DNA from: Deltaproteobacteria bacterium | GTDB taxonomy: Bacteria > Desulfobacterota > Desulfobulbia > Desulfobulbales > Desulfurivibrionaceae | DNA length: 64,000 nt | NCBI GenBank assembly: GCA_026388695.1 | Contig: JAPLJH010000092.1 | Location: 1-64,000 of the forward strand | Direction of reading: 5' to 3' | Shown here: positions 1 through 8,867 of the stretch, piece after piece | Layout: each line of letters opens with the position of its first letter | Position numbering within the stretch: position 1 is the stretch's first letter | Position numbers and translations under genes: made by a program | The notes under the pieces: model-generated | The model's database searches: none | What the model saw: the letters and a program-made list of their open reading frames with translations, nothing else | What the model was told of the DNA's origin: nothing

Positions 1-2010
1 CCAAGGCTCGGTCTCAATGATGTTGATGCATTTAACCTTTTCACACTTCCACTCCTGGGTTGCAGGATCGAAGGTGGAGTTAACAAAGCACTTCCAGTTG
101 GCATCGTCAACGGTCGGGAAGTCTGACCGGTAGTAGAACCCGGGGTAGCGGCTCTCCTGACGGAACTCGATGTGACGGATGTGGGTCTCTACACACCAAA
201 TACGATGGTAGTTCTCCCAAGCGCGCATCAACTCATGCAGGTCGCCAGCAGCCATCAACTCAGCATCTTCACGCAGCATCTTGAGAAGATCGAGGCAGAT
301 GTTCAGCAGCTTGCCGGAGGTCATGTAGTAGGTTGCAACACCGCCGCCGTACTCATCCGTGGCCTTCATCAGGCGCATCATGATACCGGCAGGCTTGCAG
401 TAGTTGGGGTTAACATCACCAGCGGTGGAAGCACCAACGTACTGGAGGTAACGCTTAACCGGTGCGTATACTTCGTCAGCATATTCCTGAGCGGACTTCG
501 GCAGCTCGGGCTTGAAGGAAGCGTTGTCGCGGCAGAACTTAACCATCATCTTAGCAACAATACGACCCTCGGCATGAGAACCAGAAGAGAACTTATGACC
601 GGAAGCGCCAACGCCGTCACCTGCGGTGAACAGACCGTCAACGGTGGTCATCCGGTTGTAGCCCCACTTGTACTGATGGGCACGGGTACCTTCAACGGTA
701 GGAACCCATGCTTCGTCCGGACCGGAGGTCCAGATACCACAACAGCCGGAATGAGAACCGAGCATGTATGGTTCGGTCGGCATGATCTCGGAACCAACCT
801 TCTCGGGCTCGATGTTCGCACCGGCCCAGAGACCAGCCTGACCAACGGACATGTCGAGAAAGTCTTCCCAAGCCTCAGACTCAAGATGCTTCCAGAACTT
901 CTTCACTTCCTTCTCGTCCATGCCAGCAGCCTTTCTAGCATCGATGAAGGCATTCAGAGCAACGTCGGTAGCCATGTAGATCGGGCCACGACCAGCTTTC
1001 AGCTCGTTGAGCATCAGATGGTTACGCAGACAGGTCGGGGTTACAGGAGAAGCGCCGTAAGGCATGAACTTCTCGAGCTCGCCTTTGACTGAATCGCTGT
1101 TGGCGTAGAACTCGCCCAGGCCGTTCTGTACTTTGGCCTTGAAGAGGAGGAACCATGCGCCAACCGGTCCGTACCCGTCTTTAAAACGAGCAGGCGTGAA
1201 GCGATTTTCCATCATGGTCAGAGTAGCGCCAACCTGTGCACACATGGTGTAGGTGGAACCAGCATTCCATACTGGGTACCAAGCGCGGCCCTTACCCTCA
1301 CCGGTGGACCGGGGACGGAAGATGTTTACTGCGCCGCCGCATGCACACAGAGCGGTCTTGCAACGGAAAACGTGAACCTTGTTCTCACGGGTGCTGAAAC
1401 CAACAGCGCCAGCGATCTGGTTTGCTTTGTTCTTGTCAAGGATCAGCTTAACGATGAACACGCGCTCCATGATGTTCTCATCGCCAAGAGCGGTTTTGGC
1501 CGGCTCAGCAACGATACACTTGTAGGACTCACCGTTGATCATGATCTGCCACTTACCGGTACGAACCGGCTTGCCGCCTTCGGTCAGTTTCGGGGCAGGA
1601 GCAGCGCCATCAAGGTTGTTGCCATCTGCATCGAGCTTCCAAACGGGCAGACCCCACTCTTCGAAAAGATGTACGGAATCGTCAACGTGACGGCCCAGAT
1701 CGTAGATCAGGTCTTCACGGACAACGCCCATGAGATCGTTACGAACCATTTTTACGTAGTTCTCGATCTTGTTGTCACCGATGTAAGTGTTGATAGCGGA
1801 AAGGCCCTGGGCAACAGCGCCGGAACGCTCCATGGATGCCTTGTCCACCAGCTTGATCTTCATGTCGGCAGGTGCCCACTTCTTGATCTCGAATGCAGTA
1901 CCGCATGCGGCCATACCACCACCGATGATCAGAACGTCTACATCGTGCTCGACAACCTCAGGATTGGCAACGGCTGCCAATTCACCCAGCGGCTTATTAG
2001 GTAACGCCAT
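1..2010 (-). CDS. aprA: adenylylsulfate reductase alpha subunit (AprA), 3'-truncated by window edge
   Basis: Flavoprotein subunit of dissimilatory APS reductase, which interconverts adenosine phosphosulfate and sulfite plus AMP in the cytoplasm. The reverse strand is open without a stop for 670 codons from the ATG at 2010 to position 1, so the ORF track (which omits edge-cut genes) does not list it. The N-terminus reads MALPNKPLGELAAV, with a Rossmann FAD motif GGGMAACG at residues 30-37. The family is about 660-690 residues, so only the extreme C-terminus is missing. A GAGGAG ribosome binding site lies just before the ATG. The gene lies 50 bp downstream of aprB in the usual aprBA order. It indicates a sulfate reducer, sulfur disproportionator or sulfur oxidiser; the surrounding genes favour an anaerobic Desulfobacterota. 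Confidence 0.96.
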   Translation of the reverse strand, partial: MALPNKPLGELAAVANPEVVEHDVDVLIIGGGMAACGTAFEIKKWAPADMKIKLVDKASMERSGAVAQGLSAINTYIGDNKIENYVKMVRNDLMGVVREDLIYDLGRHVDDSVHLFEEWGLPVWKLDADGNNLDGAAPAPKLTEGGKPVRTGKWQIMINGESYKCIVAEPAKTALGDENIMERVFIVKLILDKNKANQIAGAVGFSTRENKVHVFRCKTALCACGGAVNIFRPRSTGEGKGRAWYPVWNAGSTYTMCAQVGATLTMMENRFTPARFKDGYGPVGAWFLLFKAKVQNGLGEFYANSDSVKGELEKFMPYGASPVTPTCLRNHLMLNELKAGRGPIYMATDVALNAFIDARKAAGMDEKEVKKFWKHLESEAWEDFLDMSVGQAGLWAGANIEPEKVGSEIMPTEPYMLGSHSGCCGIWTSGPDEAWVPTVEGTRAHQYKWGYNRMTTVDGLFTAGDGVGASGHKFSSGSHAEGRIVAKMMVKFCRDNASFKPELPKSAQEYADEVYAPVKRYLQYVGASTAGDVNPNYCKPAGIMMRLMKATDEYGGGVATYYMTSGKLLNICLDLLKMLREDAELMAAGDLHELMRAWENYHRIWCVETHIRHIEFRQESRYPGFYYRSDFPTVDDANWKCFVNSTFDPATQEWKCEKVKCINIIETEPW

Positions 2011-2060
2011 AGTAAATCTCCTCAAGAAATTGTATTGAAATCAGTTAATTAACAAAAAAC

Positions 2061-2489
2061 TTACTTGGCAACCATGGTCGGCACAGGCAGCTGCTTCTCG
2101 GTGGAGAGCAACTCGTCGTCCAGGTTCGTGCATTTCAGTGCAGGATAAGCGTTGGCAGCACCCTCAGCAGTGGTCCGCACGGGGAACTTGAAACGCTTCA
2201 TGTTGCCGTTACGGAACTTAACGGTCCACATGATGGAATCAGAACTCCGCATCGGATGTACCTGGCCACCCATGGGTACGAAGTCATTGTAACCACGAAC
2301 AGCAATGGCGCCCTGCGGGCAGATCTTTACGCAGGAGTAACATTCCCAGCATGCATCAGGCTCCTGATTGTAAGCCTTCATCTCCTCTTTGTTCAAGACC
2401 ATCAGGTCATTGGGGCAGATGTACATGCAGGCGGTTTTGTCACCACCCTTGCAGCCGTCACATTTAGAAGGATCTACGTAACTTGGCAT
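2061..2489 (-). CDS. aprB: adenylylsulfate reductase beta subunit (AprB)
   Basis: Iron-sulfur subunit that passes electrons to the AprA flavin. The 142-residue product carries two [4Fe-4S] binding motifs: C10-x2-C13-x7-C21-x3-C25P and C47-x2-C50-x2-C53-x3-C57P. The seven-residue spacer in the first motif is typical of AprB. The C-terminal tail of about 80 residues, which wraps AprA in known structures, is present. It is the first gene of the aprBA operon. The RBS GAGGTTAG lies just upstream of the ATG. A sigma-70-like promoter is found about 275 bp upstream, implying a long leader. Confidence 0.97.
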   Translation of the reverse strand: MPSYVDPSKCDGCKGGDKTACMYICPNDLMVLNKEEMKAYNQEPDACWECYSCVKICPQGAIAVRGYNDFVPMGGQVHPMRSSDSIMWTVKFRNGNMKRFKFPVRTTAEGAANAYPALKCTNLDDELLSTEKQLPVPTMVAK

Positions 2490-3206
2490 TCACTAACCTC
2501 CTCACTTGGATTGAATTTTCGAACTCCGATCTTACGAAATTCGCGTTTACCTTATCAAGGACAGCCGCCCAGGCCCAGGAACGCTCGAAGCAATCGCTCC
2601 AGAAGCAGACCCTTACCCCGTTGACCATCTAAACTACCAAACCGTAGAAGAAAACCCGCCTACAGCTTCTTTTTCCCGCCGCGAACCCAAACGGTTAATT
2701 CCGCGTATTTTTCTTCTTTTTTGCATAAAACTGAAGAGCGACTCATTTTCTAGAACATTGGTCTGTATAATTTCTCACCTGATAAAAGTCAAGAAAAAAA
2801 CATTGCGCACATCCTCCCCAGAGACCCCGCCCATGCCGCCTCTGCATCACTCAATTTTGGCCCGTTCCCTCATCACCGGATCGCCTCCTGTCGCGCTAAA
2901 AAATTGGAGAACTCGCCTATGGATAGTAGGCTACATTGGGGAAAATCATTTTCCCATGCTTTCAGGGTCTCATTTTTTCCTCTGCGAAATGAATTTGACA
3001 CAGACTGTTCCCGTGATTAGTGTGTTGCCAAAATTGCCCTATGCCTCACCACGCATTGTCGATATAACTAATTGGAATAACGACAAGAAGATAATTGGAA
3101 GCTTTCCATCCTCCCGCAATTATGAACCATGTCCTTCATCATCTGGACAGAATGAATGCGGTCGCTTCTTTTTCCCCAATAACACATTCTTCGAAAGGTC
3201 ATTACC
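2490..3206. other. 717-bp divergent intergenic region
   Basis: Lies between aprB (minus) and the YkgJ-like gene (plus). It contains the aprBA promoter and its long leader. A consensus -35 hexamer TTGACA at 2995-3000 points towards the plus-strand gene but has only a weak -10 (TAGTGT, 17 bp away). The ORFs listed here (2256-2624, 2758-3324, 3068-3373) have no recognisable protein character and I do not accept them. Confidence 0.5.
2764..2792 (-). promoter_or_regulatory. sigma-70-type promoter for aprBA
   Basis: Read on the minus strand this is TTGACT, 17 bp, TATACA, close to consensus at the preferred spacing. Transcription would start near 2757, giving an aprB leader of about 265 nt. It is the best-scoring promoter I can see between aprB and the divergent gene at 3207. 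I see no obvious riboswitch or attenuator in the leader. Confidence 0.6.
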
Positions 3207-4178
3207 ATGGACAAGAAGTCACAGCAAACACCACAACCCCCCTCATTTAACAAGTCCTTGTTCGGCGCTGACAATAACCCAAGCAATATCATGCCCGCCA
3301 AGCTCACCGCGGAAAGTAATCTGAAGTTCCGTTGCCATCCCGGCGTCTCCTGCTTTACCAATTGCTGCGGCAATATTAATATTGTTTTGACCCCTTACGA
3401 TATCCTGCGAATCAGGCGCCCTTTAAACCTGTCCGCAGAAGAATTTCTTCTGCGTTTCACCACCCCGGTCTACCTGGAAAAAACGGACCTGCCCGGGGTG
3501 AAAATCCATCTCGACGAGAATGGCCGCTGCCCATTTGTCACGGAAGAGGGCTGCACCATCTATCCTTATCGGCCGACAACCTGCCGCTATTATCCGGTGG
3601 GGATGTCTTATTTCCATGCGGCTGGCAACGAAGGAACTGCGGCGGAGGAATTCTACTTCCTGGTCAAAGAGCCCTACTGCAAAGGGCACGAAGAGCCGAA
3701 GGAGCAAACCATTCGCGAGTGGCGGGTTGACCAGGGGATTGACGAATCAGACGAAATGAACCGAGAATGGATGGAAATTGTCATGCGCCGCAAATCTTTC
3801 GGCCTACAGGCAACCTTGAGCGAACCGGCCCAGAAGATGTTTTTCCTGGCCAGCACCGATCTTGACAAATTCCGGGATTTTGTTTTCAACAGCTCCTTTC
3901 TGGAGACCTATGACGTCGATGCGGAAACACTGACGAAAATCAAAACCGACGATATCGCGCTGATGAAATTTTCCTGCAAATATCTGGCCGCTTCCATCTT
4001 CGGCACCAAGGATCTGCTGATAAAACCGGAAAAAGTCAAGGCGCGGGTGGAGCAGAACAAAAACAATCAGGGCGACGTGGAGAAACAGGCCATGGAAACC
4101 TATGAAGCACTGCGCCGAGACCACGATCTGCTCAAGAAAAAGATAGAAGTGCAGAAAGAGACGGACAAGAAAAGCTGA
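3207..4178 (+). CDS. YkgJ-family cysteine cluster protein (putative Zn/Fe-chelating domain)
   Basis: The 323-residue protein has the YkgJ/UPF0153 cysteine pattern. FRCHPGVSCFTNCCGN near residues 42-57 is followed by GRCPF, EEGCTIYPYRPTTCRYYPVG near residues 105-130, and a later Cys. The family is thought to bind a metal or Fe-S cluster, but its reaction is unknown. The C-terminal 150 residues are charged and helical with no domain I recognise. An AAGGTC sequence 8 bp before the ATG may be the RBS. The stop codon abuts the stop of the converging sensor kinase (TGA then TCA), so the two genes meet tail to tail with no spacer or terminator. Confidence 0.8.
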   Translation: MDKKSQQTPQPPSFNKSLFGADNNPSNIMPAKLTAESNLKFRCHPGVSCFTNCCGNINIVLTPYDILRIRRPLNLSAEEFLLRFTTPVYLEKTDLPGVKIHLDENGRCPFVTEEGCTIYPYRPTTCRYYPVGMSYFHAAGNEGTAAEEFYFLVKEPYCKGHEEPKEQTIREWRVDQGIDESDEMNREWMEIVMRRKSFGLQATLSEPAQKMFFLASTDLDKFRDFVFNSSFLETYDVDAETLTKIKTDDIALMKFSCKYLAASIFGTKDLLIKPEKVKARVEQNKNNQGDVEKQAMETYEALRRDHDLLKKKIEVQKETDKKS

Positions 4179-5627
4179 TCACCCGAAGGGGAGGGCAATC
4201 GTAAAGGTGGCGCCCTCCCCTTCCTTGCTGTCCACGGTTATTGTCCCCTGATGGCTGTCGACAATATTTTTGACGATGGCCAGTCCAAGCCCGGTTCCCC
4301 GATTTTTATCGGTATAAAACGGGGTAAAGATATGCCCCTGTTTTTCCAGGGACATCCCCCCCCCGGTATCGCTGACCACGAGCAGCGCCATGCCCGTTTC
4401 TTTTTCGTATCTGGTTTCCACCGTAAGCGTTCCCCCTTCCGGCATGGCCTGCACACTGTTCATCAAAATATTAAGACAGGCCCGGTGCATCAGCCCCTGA
4501 TCAAGGGATACCTGCGGCATATCCTGGGCCAGCGAGGTTTTGAGGACAATTTTCTGTCGCTCCAGCTCCGGCTCCATGAAGGTCAGAATCTTGCCGAAGA
4601 TATCATTCACCGAGGTCGGCACCATCTTAAGCTCCTGGGGACGGGCAAAATCCAAGAACTCCCGCACGATTCCATCCAGCCTGCCTGTTTCCTCCACGAT
4701 AATCTCAGCCAGGTGTTCATTGCCCGGCGCCACGCTCTTGAGGCGTTTACCCAAAATATCCGCAGTGCTGCGGACAATGCCCAACGGATTTTTGATTTCA
4801 TGGGAAACCGAGGCCACCATCTTGCCGAGGGTGGCCAGCCTCTGGCTTTGGTTCAGCTGCTGCTCAAGACGTCGGCGTTCCTCCGCGCGGGCATCGATGA
4901 TCCGGTCCGCCCGGGCCACGATAAACCCGAGCACCACAAAAAGGGCAGACATGATCAGCATGGAGGTAAGAATGATGGAGCCCTGCAATTTGGTAATCGC
5001 CACCACATCCTCGGAAAGATCCTGCACCACCTCGATCACTCCCATGATTACATCCCCTTTCTGGTTGTTCGCCTGATACTGCCGGAAGGGGATAAAGGTG
5101 CTCAGCTGCGAGGAGATGGGCCGCGCCCCAGGAAGGAGGTTCAGCAGGGAGCCGGTTGAGCGGACCACGGAGTTGTTTTCGCCAGTCAGGGCCTTGCGGT
5201 ACTCAATGCCACCTTCGCCAACGCGACCAATGCGGGCGGTCACCGTGCTGTATGAAATGATATTTTCCTTGGAATCAAAAATAGTCACCGCCTGAATGCG
5301 CATCCCGTGCGTGGCGTTGCGGACCACGGCATCAAGCCGGGCAAACTGCTCGGGGTTGCGCAGGGCGATCTTCCCATAACGCACCACGGTGGGCAGGACA
5401 AATTGCTGGAACACCTGATGGCTGAGATTCTCGGCGACAACAAAGGCGTAGGCCTCACTGCGTTCCAAGAGAACCTTTTTGGCGTGATTTGAGATGATCC
5501 AGGAAAGAACCAAAGTAAAGAGGAGAAATACCGCAAGGCCGCTGTAGGAAAAGAACTTAACCAGCCGAAACGGCTTCAGGCTGGCGAGGCTGGCCGCATC
5601 ATCTTCCATCTTTCTTATTTTAACCAT
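4179..5627 (-). CDS. NtrB/ZraS-like sensor histidine kinase
   Basis: Membrane sensor kinase of 482 residues. It has a first membrane helix (about 25-45), a periplasmic sensor region of roughly 180 residues, a second helix (about 220-242), then HisKA with the H-box SHEIKNP, and HATPase_c with N-box NILMNSVQ, G1 DTGGGM and G2 GTGLGLAI. The track starts at 5669. I prefer the ATG at 5627, because ATGGTTAA overlaps the stop of the upstream radical SAM gene by 8 nt (translational coupling) and GCGGGG precedes it. No response regulator lies next to it, so its partner is not visible here. The signal is unknown. Confidence 0.88.
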   Translation of the reverse strand: MVKIRKMEDDAASLASLKPFRLVKFFSYSGLAVFLLFTLVLSWIISNHAKKVLLERSEAYAFVVAENLSHQVFQQFVLPTVVRYGKIALRNPEQFARLDAVVRNATHGMRIQAVTIFDSKENIISYSTVTARIGRVGEGGIEYRKALTGENNSVVRSTGSLLNLLPGARPISSQLSTFIPFRQYQANNQKGDVIMGVIEVVQDLSEDVVAITKLQGSIILTSMLIMSALFVVLGFIVARADRIIDARAEERRRLEQQLNQSQRLATLGKMVASVSHEIKNPLGIVRSTADILGKRLKSVAPGNEHLAEIIVEETGRLDGIVREFLDFARPQELKMVPTSVNDIFGKILTFMEPELERQKIVLKTSLAQDMPQVSLDQGLMHRACLNILMNSVQAMPEGGTLTVETRYEKETGMALLVVSDTGGGMSLEKQGHIFTPFYTDKNRGTGLGLAIVKNIVDSHQGTITVDSKEGEGATFTIALPFG

Positions 5628-7347
5628 GACATACCCCGCATCGCTTGCACTGTGTAGTGTCACAGGCAATCGTTGATTTTTCTTTCAAAGCTTTCTGGTA
5701 CTCCGCCCACAGATATTGCCGGTCGATCCCATGATCAAGGATCTCCCAAGGAAAAATCTCCTCCTGGCCGCGCTGACGCATGGCATAGTCTTCCGGGTCA
5801 AGGCCGCAGCCCTGCAAGGTCTGCCGCCAGTTTTGCCCACCTTTCAGCATGGCGTACAGGGCCAAACCGACCTTACGATCCCCACGGGCCAGCACCGCCT
5901 GATAGAAAGCGTTTGCCGGCTGATCAACAACCAGGCGGGTATTTGCCATGCCCACCACGCCCTTGCGCAAGAATTTTATGCGATTTTTAAGCGTTGTCAA
6001 TGGGGCAAAGCCATGGAACTGGAACGGGGTCCAGGCCTTGGGCACAAAGCTGTTGACGCTCAGAGTTATATTGCCCATACGCCCCGTTTCTCGGCCCACC
6101 CCCAACAGGATCTTGCGAACCTTGTCCGTCAAGAGCAAAAGTTCCGCCAGGTCATCCTCGCTTTCCGTGGGCAGACCGATCATGAAATAGAGCTTGAGAT
6201 GATGGATTCCGGCCCGGGCCAAGGCCTCTGCCGCACACAACACATCCTGCTCGCTGATGCCTTTATTGATTACCCGACGCAGCCTTTCCGACCCGCCGTC
6301 CGGCGCGATTGCCGCGCTCTTCAGCCTGCTTTGCGCAAGCAGGCCACAGAGTTCGTCGCTGATGGCGTCAGCCCGCAAGGACGAAAAAGACAAGGCGCAG
6401 CCCTCGCCCAACAGGTACTCGGCAATCCGGGCGAGATCCTCGCTCCGCGCCATCTCCATCCCCAAAAGACCCACCCTTTTGATATCCTCGGGCCGCTCGG
6501 CCAGACCGGCAAGGATGCTTTCCGCAGACCAGAGGCGGGGCGGACGATAGACAAAACCGGCGGCGCAAAACCGGCATCCACGACTACAGCCACGACCGAG
6601 TTCGGTCAGGAAAAGGTTGGCAAACTCTGCCTCGGGAGAAAGCAATTTTGAGTGTCCGGCCACCGGGGATTTGTCCAGCACCACCCGCCGCACCCGGGCA
6701 GGTGCCTCCGGGTCAGCCTCAATGCGGGTCAGGACACCGCCTTCCCCGTAATGCATGGTATAGAAGCGCGGGACATAACAGCCAGTGAACTCCCGGACGA
6801 TCCCCCGAAGCAGTTCTTCCGGCTCTTCGCTTGTCAGGCGGTCGGCAAGATGCTCCATGAGTTGCGGAAGAATCGGCTCCGCTTCCCCAACGACAAAAAG
6901 ATCAATAAAGGGCGCCAGGGGCTCGGGATTGATAAAGGAGGCCACGCCGCCGCCAATGACCAAGGGTTGACCAGGGCGGAATCTGTTGGTGCCTGCGCTA
7001 CGCTTTTCAGCCAGAGGCTCAATGCCACCGGCAAAAAACAGGGCCAGCAGGTTGAGAAAGTCCTGTTCAAAACTCAAGGAGCAGAGCAGAATCGGAAAAT
7101 CGCGGAGGGGGCGACCCGATTCCAGAGAAACCGGGGGCTGGTTGTCCTGATAAAAAAACCGCTCGCAAACGAAGCCGGGCAGACTGTTTACCAGGGCATA
7201 GACGAGCTGGAAGCCCAGGTTGGAATTGCCAAGGGCATACCTGTTTGGAAAGATGAGGGCAACCGGCAGTAGGCCCTTCCATTTTTTGCGCTGCGTCCCT
7301 TTTTCGCTGGCAAGAAAATCACCGGGTGCAGGTTGGCGCTGACGCAT
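5620..7347 (-). CDS. B12-binding-domain radical SAM protein (TIGR03960-like)
   Basis: The 575-residue protein has an N-terminal Rossmann-like cobalamin-binding-type region (about residues 25-200, with GGGVASFINPEP). A radical SAM core follows with the cluster motif C-x3-C-x2-C in GRGCSRGCRFCAAGF (about residues 255-270). The family resembles TIGR03960, whose function is not established. In many genomes it is fused or adjacent to a DUF2344-type partner implicated in tRNA or rRNA work; that partner is absent here, and the protein stops after a short C-terminal Cys pair (KRCGVC). Its end overlaps the sensor kinase start by 8 nt. Both genes probably form one transcript. Confidence 0.85.
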   Translation of the reverse strand: MRQRQPAPGDFLASEKGTQRKKWKGLLPVALIFPNRYALGNSNLGFQLVYALVNSLPGFVCERFFYQDNQPPVSLESGRPLRDFPILLCSLSFEQDFLNLLALFFAGGIEPLAEKRSAGTNRFRPGQPLVIGGGVASFINPEPLAPFIDLFVVGEAEPILPQLMEHLADRLTSEEPEELLRGIVREFTGCYVPRFYTMHYGEGGVLTRIEADPEAPARVRRVVLDKSPVAGHSKLLSPEAEFANLFLTELGRGCSRGCRFCAAGFVYRPPRLWSAESILAGLAERPEDIKRVGLLGMEMARSEDLARIAEYLLGEGCALSFSSLRADAISDELCGLLAQSRLKSAAIAPDGGSERLRRVINKGISEQDVLCAAEALARAGIHHLKLYFMIGLPTESEDDLAELLLLTDKVRKILLGVGRETGRMGNITLSVNSFVPKAWTPFQFHGFAPLTTLKNRIKFLRKGVVGMANTRLVVDQPANAFYQAVLARGDRKVGLALYAMLKGGQNWRQTLQGCGLDPEDYAMRQRGQEEIFPWEILDHGIDRQYLWAEYQKALKEKSTIACDTTQCKRCGVCHG

Positions 7348-7631
7348 GGAGGTTCATCTCGAACCTGCCGGAGAGGAGCAAAACGCCCCGGCAGTGGTTG
7401 AAAGCGGGCAGCCACTGCGCACCGCTTTTTATTGATTTCCCCAAAAAAGGCGAAGTCGAAACACCTTGTATGTTTACCCCAGACAAAGACACGGCGCAAG
7501 CCTCCAACTGTAACTGTTCAGCCGCGCCGCTTCGCTGCTGCCACAGATGCGCGGAAGAGGTCTGCGAAGTGTGCTATGCACATGAGCAGGCCGATGACAA
7601 CGCAGATGTGGTGCGGCTGGGCAGTTACATA
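7348..7631. other. 284-bp gap between ftsZ and the radical SAM gene
   Basis: Holds element copy 1 and otherwise no gene I can support. The 119-aa and 79-aa ORFs here read through the element and look like chance translations. No rho-independent terminator with a T-tract is visible after ftsZ; the 18-bp arm helix of the element would form in the ftsZ transcript with A-C mismatches. Confidence 0.5.
7511..7627 (+). repeat. structured two-copy element, copy 1 (117 bp)
   Basis: The outer arms TAACTGTTCAGCCGCGCC (7511-7528) and GGTGCGGCTGGGCAGTTA (7610-7627) form a continuous 18-bp helix in plus-strand RNA (15 Watson-Crick pairs, 3 G-U). The core from CAGATGCGCG to GCAGATGTG is about 70 nt and nearly identical to copy 2 at 28240-28347. 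It folds an inner hairpin of GGTCTGC with GCAGGCC, capped by TGTGC/GCACA. The arms of the two copies do not resemble each other. The element begins 4 bp beyond the ftsZ stop, on the opposite strand. See findings. Confidence 0.75.
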
Positions 7632-8801
7632 TCAGCTCTCATTCCTGCGCAGAAATGTCGGCCGATCGTAGTCCTGCTCGTTTAAAATATTGTTGGCATA
7701 GGATCTCTGCATACCGTTTGCCACAGCGCGGCCTGCGGCCATGCCCTGTTCGCCTCTTCTAAACGGCAAAGGCTGTGCCGCAGGTTCGCGTTTTTTCGGC
7801 ATGAGCTGCACCCTGTCGGACAACTCTTCGATTTCCTCCACGGTATCGCGGATACCTGTGGCAATAACCGTTACCTGCAACTCATCGCCCAGGTTCTCGT
7901 CAAAAATAACACCTAGGATAATGTTGGCGTCCTCATGCACTTCTTGATAAATTTTTGTGGTTGCCTCGGTCACTTCCGGCATAGTCAAGGTCTCACGGCT
8001 GGCCGAGATATTGACCAATACACCCCTGGCGCCATCGATGCTGATATCCTGCAGCAGCGGGCTGTTGATCGCCATATTCACCGCTTCCACCGCCCGGTTT
8101 TCGCCCACCCCGTATCCTGAGCCCATGAGCGCCTGACCCATCTCGTTCATGATCGCCCGCACATCGGCAAAGTCGGGGTTGATGTAGCCGGGAAGGTTGA
8201 TCAAATCAGTGATGCCCTTCACGGCCTGCACCAGAACATCATCGGCCATCTTCATCCCGTCGATGAATCGGGTTCCCTTCTGGCTCAGGGAGATAAGCCG
8301 GTCGTTGGGAATGGTGATGATGGTGTCCACATGCTCCTTCAAATTCTTCCAGCCCAGTTCCGCGTTTTTCATCCGGGCCCTGCCCTCGAAGGCAAAGGGC
8401 TTGGTCACTACGCCCACGGTGAGCGCTCCCAGCTCCTTGGCAATCCGGGCGATAACCGGTGCAGCCCCGGTCCCGGTTCCGCCTCCCAATCCGGCGGTGA
8501 CAAAAACCATGTCACAGTCCTTCAACTGTTTTCTGATTTCATCGATGGACTCCTCTGCCGCCTCTCTACCCCTTTCAGGGTTGGCTCCGGCCCCAAGTCC
8601 CTTGGCGACATTCTTGCCAAGCTGCAACCGGACATCGGCCTTGGATTTCTCCAGGTCCTGGATATCGGTGTTGCCGGCAATGAACTCCACCCCGAGGATG
8701 TTGCTGTCCACCATGGTGTTGACCGCATTACCACCGCCGCCGCCAACGCCAAAAACCTTGATCTTTGCCCGAGACTCTTCTTCCGCGAATTTAAAAGTCA
8801 T
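7632..8801 (-). CDS. ftsZ: cell division protein FtsZ
   Basis: Tubulin-like GTPase that forms the Z ring. The 389 residues include the nucleotide motif GVGGGGGNAVN near the N-terminus, the tubulin signature GGGTGTGAAP (about 103-112), the T7 loop region NPDFADVRAIM, and a C-terminal conserved peptide YDRPTFLRRNES, which binds FtsA and similar partners. Length is normal. It is the last gene of the dcw cluster, 66 bp after ftsA. A downstream structured element sits 4 bp past the stop. Confidence 0.99.
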   Translation of the reverse strand: MTFKFAEEESRAKIKVFGVGGGGGNAVNTMVDSNILGVEFIAGNTDIQDLEKSKADVRLQLGKNVAKGLGAGANPERGREAAEESIDEIRKQLKDCDMVFVTAGLGGGTGTGAAPVIARIAKELGALTVGVVTKPFAFEGRARMKNAELGWKNLKEHVDTIITIPNDRLISLSQKGTRFIDGMKMADDVLVQAVKGITDLINLPGYINPDFADVRAIMNEMGQALMGSGYGVGENRAVEAVNMAINSPLLQDISIDGARGVLVNISASRETLTMPEVTEATTKIYQEVHEDANIILGVIFDENLGDELQVTVIATGIRDTVEEIEELSDRVQLMPKKREPAAQPLPFRRGEQGMAAGRAVANGMQRSYANNILNEQDYDRPTFLRRNES

Positions 8802-8867
8802 ATCCTGCTCTCCCTGTTCAAGGTCTTTGACCTACTCCCCAACATCGCCTGGCGCTGATGAGCATCT

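Noticed and set aside
172-1092. 306-aa plus-strand ORF and the 1372-2004 ORF
   Set aside because: They are antisense shadows of aprA, which is open over the full 670 codons on the minus strand.
2758-3324. 188-aa plus-strand ORF in the apr upstream region
   Set aside because: Low-complexity composition, overlaps the start of the YkgJ gene and the apr promoter; no protein motif.
7511-7627. Integron attC site as an explanation for the two-copy element
   Set aside because: The ends would need RYYYAAC at the left and GTTRRRY at the right. Copy 2 has the opposite polarity (GTTAGC...GCTAAC) and copy 1 fails the RRR positions; no integrase gene is seen.
7326-7685. 119-aa ORF with many Cys (RCCHRCAEEVCEVC)
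   Set aside because: The Cys run is the translation of structured element copy 1; the matching frame in copy 2 is interrupted and the only core indel is not a multiple of three.
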